NCBI RefSeq assembly: GCF_943734655.1
Contig: NC_071354.1
Span: 55,531,544-55,595,543 of the forward strand
Source of the DNA: Sabethes cyaneus
Taxonomy: Eukaryota; Arthropoda; Insecta; Diptera; Culicidae
DNA length: 64,000 nucleotides
Reading direction: 5' to 3'
Within the stretch, counting starts at the first letter, position 1; each line of letters begins with the position of its first letter. The translations under genes and the position numbers were made by a program. Below the pieces are notes generated by a model. It was not told the origin of the DNA. It saw nothing but the letters and a program-made list of their open reading frames with translations, and did no database searches. Positions 61,092-64,000 of this stretch are shown here, piece by piece.

Positions 61092-62291
61092 TTATTCACG
61101 CCTCAACCTATTAATTACTGGTAATTTATAGGTTTTCTTCGCTTTGCTGCTTCTTTTTATTTTTCTTCTTTCTTTTGCAGATGGGACTTGGTCGGCTAAT
61201 GCCATTCGCGCAGCGCAACTCTCTAGTGTGCTGGCAGCCGCATGTTTCCCTTGTTTACGGTACAAGGTGGCAAGTTTCCTCAAAGTCTCCTGAACCGTGG
61301 ATGAGTTTACCATGTCGATGCGGTGCCAGCTTCCATAAAGACTGTATGGCGTATTGTCACGACCCAAACCCTTGTCGACCTCGCGTTGCTCTGCCATCTG
61401 CCATATTGTCTTGTTGTCTACAGTGATAGGACCGAATTTCAGCTCATGTACCCTCGTCAACACGGTTTTGTACAGTACCTCTGCATCGTTGAACTTGCCT
61501 TGGGTTACGTAACATATAGCCAAATTGTTCCTAGTAGCGTCCGTATTTGGGTCATCTGGTCCTAAAACTGTTTCGTATATCTGTAACGCTCGTTCGTAGT
61601 AAAAACCTGCCTTTCCGAATTTCTGCTGATTTTGGCACAGGAATGCCAGCACGTGAAGGTTTTTCGCTACGTCCGGATGACTTTCACCCACCAAACGAAC
61701 TTGCATATCCAAGGCTTTCGAACAGAATATCTCTGCTTGCTGCGAATTGCCACAGTTATCGTACAGTGTAGTAAGGTTGTGTAAGGTTGAGACGACATCA
61801 GGATGAACTCCAAGAGTTTTCTCTCTGATAGCTAGCACGTCGTGTAATAGACGTCTAGCCTCCTTGTAGTTGCACTGATCGCGGTAGATTTGCGCTAAGG
61901 TGCTCAATAAGGCCCCAACATCAGGATGATCATGTCCAAAAGTTGTCTCCAGTTCATCCACAGCGTCCGTGCATAGAAGCATGGCCATTTCGTGGCGATC
62001 TTGAGACACATATTTGAGCACCTGTTGTTGGATTTTATCCGGTGAAATAACGGAAATTGTTGGTTCTTTCACAAATTGTTTTTCATGTTGCAGCTGCAAA
62101 ATGGTCGACTCCGCTGCAAAAAGCTGTTGTTGAATGCCTTGTAATGCATTGCGTAACAGTACATTCTCTTCGGTGAGCTGTTGATTGTGGCATTGTAACT
62201 GGCGTTTCTTTGTTTCAAAGTTCTGAAATTGCGCCAGAAACCTCATCATTAGCTCGCCATTTTCCGATTTTCGCTCCATGTTGTTATTCAT
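61092..62291 (-). CDS. Kinesin-light-chain-like protein, single exon
   Basis: A 399-aa intact ORF. Kinesin light chains pair with kinesin heavy chain through a coiled coil and bind cargo through tetratricopeptide repeats (TPRs). Here residues about 18-72 form a coiled coil (KKRQLQCHNQQLTEENVLLR, LQHEKQF). TPRs follow at about 84-117, 124-157 (GHDHPDVGALLSTLAQIYRD), 166-199, 208-241 (LGPDDPNT follows) and 250-283. The conserved non-TPR insert with HELKFG and the IWQMAEQREVDK block precede a last repeat (332-365). A basic tail (AKERRKIKRSSKAKK) ends it. The N-terminus is shorter than the usual 500-plus residues and there are no introns, so it is likely a retrocopy or a diverged paralogue. The second in-frame ATG is four codons on. 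AATAAA overlaps the stop codon. It is antisense to p38. Confidence 0.88.
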   Translation of the reverse strand: MNNNMERKSENGELMMRFLAQFQNFETKKRQLQCHNQQLTEENVLLRNALQGIQQQLFAAESTILQLQHEKQFVKEPTISVISPDKIQQQVLKYVSQDRHEMAMLLCTDAVDELETTFGHDHPDVGALLSTLAQIYRDQCNYKEARRLLHDVLAIREKTLGVHPDVVSTLHNLTTLYDNCGNSQQAEIFCSKALDMQVRLVGESHPDVAKNLHVLAFLCQNQQKFGKAGFYYERALQIYETVLGPDDPNTDATRNNLAICYVTQGKFNDAEVLYKTVLTRVHELKFGPITVDNKTIWQMAEQREVDKGLGRDNTPYSLYGSWHRIDMVNSSTVQETLRKLATLYRKQGKHAAASTLESCAARMALADQVPSAKERRKIKRSSKAKKTYKLPVINRLRRE

Positions 62292-62356
62292 GATGTCGAT
62301 TTTTCCAGAAAGTATAAATGTACTCGTACTTGCTGTTCAAACAATAGTTACTAATA

Positions 62357-62392
62357 AACTGATGTCGATTTGTCGGCGCGTTAGAATTTATA
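62357..62392 (-). promoter_or_regulatory. TATA + Inr core promoter of the kinesin-light-chain-like gene
   Basis: On the minus strand TATAAAT starts at 62392 and TCAGTTT gives an initiator A at 62360. This places the TATA box at -32 to -26, canonical spacing. The leader to the ATG would be only 69 nt. Both motifs and the spacing agree. Confidence 0.65.
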
Positions 62393-63764
62393 CTGTAAAG
62401 AAAGGGTAGGTAGTTTTAATAAACAATGTTTACCTAGCAAGTTATTTGCTACCTCAGGTACTCAGTATAGGTCGATCAATGCTAGGTAAGCTGAATCAGA
62501 GCTAGGTAAGGCAAATAAAATGGCCAGTCAAATTCTAATCTGGAGTGGACTTTACCTGTTTCGTTTAACGTGGAGTCTACTCGTGCTGGCAGTATTCGAT
62601 TGGAAATTATTCGAATATTTTTATAGTTATTCGATTAGTTGAATTAATCGAACGATTAACGGATATCACTAGGAGTACCTTATAGTGCACATGTTATCAA
62701 AACATGTTAGAAAAACATGTACTTAGACGAACGCCTGCGACTAAAACATCACTTATGGAAAGGTGTGTCCAACTTATAATGCAAATTGAAAATGAAAATT
62801 AACGCTACGGGTTAATTAACAGGTAAGACCGTCTGTGCACAGCCTTCGCTTCTGGTGCTCCAGAGTTGCATACGAAATTTGTTTTGAATTGACAATACGC
62901 AAAATATGTTCAGAATAGATTTCTTGACATTTTGATATTAATATCACAACATTCTGATTATGCATTCAAAAGTTATCATCTTCCAAAAACAAAAATTTCA
63001 AAAATAATTAATGCGCGAATATTCTGTTTTTAACTTTTGGAGAAAAAGGATATCTAGAACAAAATGATTGACCTTAAAATTTTTCTATGAGTAAATTTCA
63101 TGCTTTATTTCAATTTTGTAATGTATTTGAATTGAAAAAATATCTGGGTAGAGCGTTAGACATGAAAAACGAAAAAGAGAAATTGGACTTTTTGTATCCT
63201 AGCGGCATCCAGATAATTATTTTTGCATGAAAATCAGAATTTAAGGTTCTTTTGAGTGCACTTTTATTATAAAATAGTCATTAGCTTGATCGCATAGTTT
63301 TTACGATGTAGCCGTTAGAGGGTTAAGGAGGAATGGGAATAATGGTCTCAAAGACATCAAACTGCACCACTTCAAATCATTTACCCTACTATTTTTGAAA
63401 CCTATACCAATTCGATATCTGTGCGTGCTGGAAGCACGCCCTAGTGCAAAACCACCCCTTTTCTTCAACCGATGTTATCGTTTGAACATCTGGCAAAGCA
63501 AAGCCTTGGGCTTAAACGTCTTTCTAAGACTTGGCCTTTCTTTATCGAAAGACTTCACGACTGACTTGTTAAACCAGCACCGTACATCGAGATCGAAGCT
63601 AACTGGGCGGTTGTTTGAACATCTAACTTAGTCCAATTTGATGTCCTGAAAGTAAACAATTTTGTTTTGTTAAAGTATGAAACCACCCTTTTCTTTTCCT
63701 CCCTGAAGCTAGTGATATGCTACATGCGTATTTCGGCACTCTCTGAATCCCTTCGTACGGAGGG
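62393..63764. other. Non-coding stretch, no gene
   Basis: AT-rich. ORF 63395-63631 has no recognised domain. No p38 C-lobe exon was seen. Confidence 0.45.
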
Positions 63765-64000
63765 TAACGGCAAGGGAATGGACTGTCCTGTATGTTATTC
63801 AATATCGTTATTGAACTGGAGAAACTTTGAGATGGCGAAGGCAATCTTCGCGAGTGTCCAGACTAAAAGCGGGTTACAAATCAGTGCGTCGAAAACCAAA
63901 TATATGGTAGAAAGGGGCTCCAGAGAAAACAATGTTCTCCTCTCACTGAATGTGGTTGATGAGTTCGTATATTTGGGATCTCTAGTTTTCCTTCCGTAAG
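63765..64000 (+). mobile_element. RTE-like LINE fragment running off the window
   Basis: Plus strand: EGNGKGMDCPV, then FASVQTKSGLQISASKTKYM and VVDEFVYLGSLV. It is the same post-palm block as at 48840-49080 on the minus strand (GIQINASKM, VVDEFVYLGSLV), with most of the palm deleted. It continues past 64000. Confidence 0.8.

Overview
The window is eukaryotic and almost certainly from an insect. The best fit is a culicine mosquito: AT-rich DNA, genes with GT-AG introns, arthropod-type Inr/DPE and TATA/Inr core promoters, and very dense Jockey- and RTE-like LINE fragments, miniature inverted-repeat elements (MITEs), a DD37D mariner (maT) relic and tRNA-like SINEs. The species is inferred from this style and is not proven.

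Four protein-coding genes can be supported. (1) A proton-coupled oligopeptide transporter (SLC15/PepT family) on the + strand, with compact 3' exons at 28577-30911. Its first exon may lie about 25.6 kb upstream at 2927-2962, below an Inr+DPE promoter near 2238. (2) A three-exon F-box/leucine-rich-repeat protein on the + strand (36941-38582), complete within the window. (3) A p38 MAP kinase on the + strand. Its Inr+DPE promoter is at about 44749 and its coding exons are 45485-45588, 54360-54693 and 54977-55211. The C-terminal exon or exons are not in the window. (4) A single-exon kinesin-light-chain-like gene on the - strand (62291-61092) with its own TATA+Inr promoter. It probably lies antisense inside the unfinished p38 intron and looks like a retrocopy that acquired a promoter.

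Layout: 1-2200 intergenic; 2238-2962 promoter, leader and short first exon; 2963-28576 a repeat-filled putative intron (inverted LINE pair, MITEs, an RTE LINE split by nested inverted-repeat elements, and a 1.63 kb TTAA-bounded foldback element ending 40 bp before a splice acceptor); 28577-30911 peptide transporter; 31-36 kb MITE, short-motif repeats and LINE relics; 36.9-38.6 kb F-box/LRR gene; 39.4-44.4 kb MITE, SINE, degenerate short-word repeats and a 143-bp tandem array ending in (GACA)12; 44.7-55.2 kb p38 with an 8.8 kb LINE-filled first coding intron; 55.2-64 kb p38 downstream intron or flank with a hairpin MITE, RTE LINE, maT relic, another MITE, the kinesin-light-chain-like gene and an RTE fragment running off the end.

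The genes do not form a pathway. The most unusual items are the promoter-bearing antisense kinesin-light-chain-like gene, the TTAA foldback next to an exon, and a group of TA-flanked MITEs whose terminal motif is reiterated internally in both orientations. No CRISPR array, operon or genuine tRNA/rRNA gene was seen.
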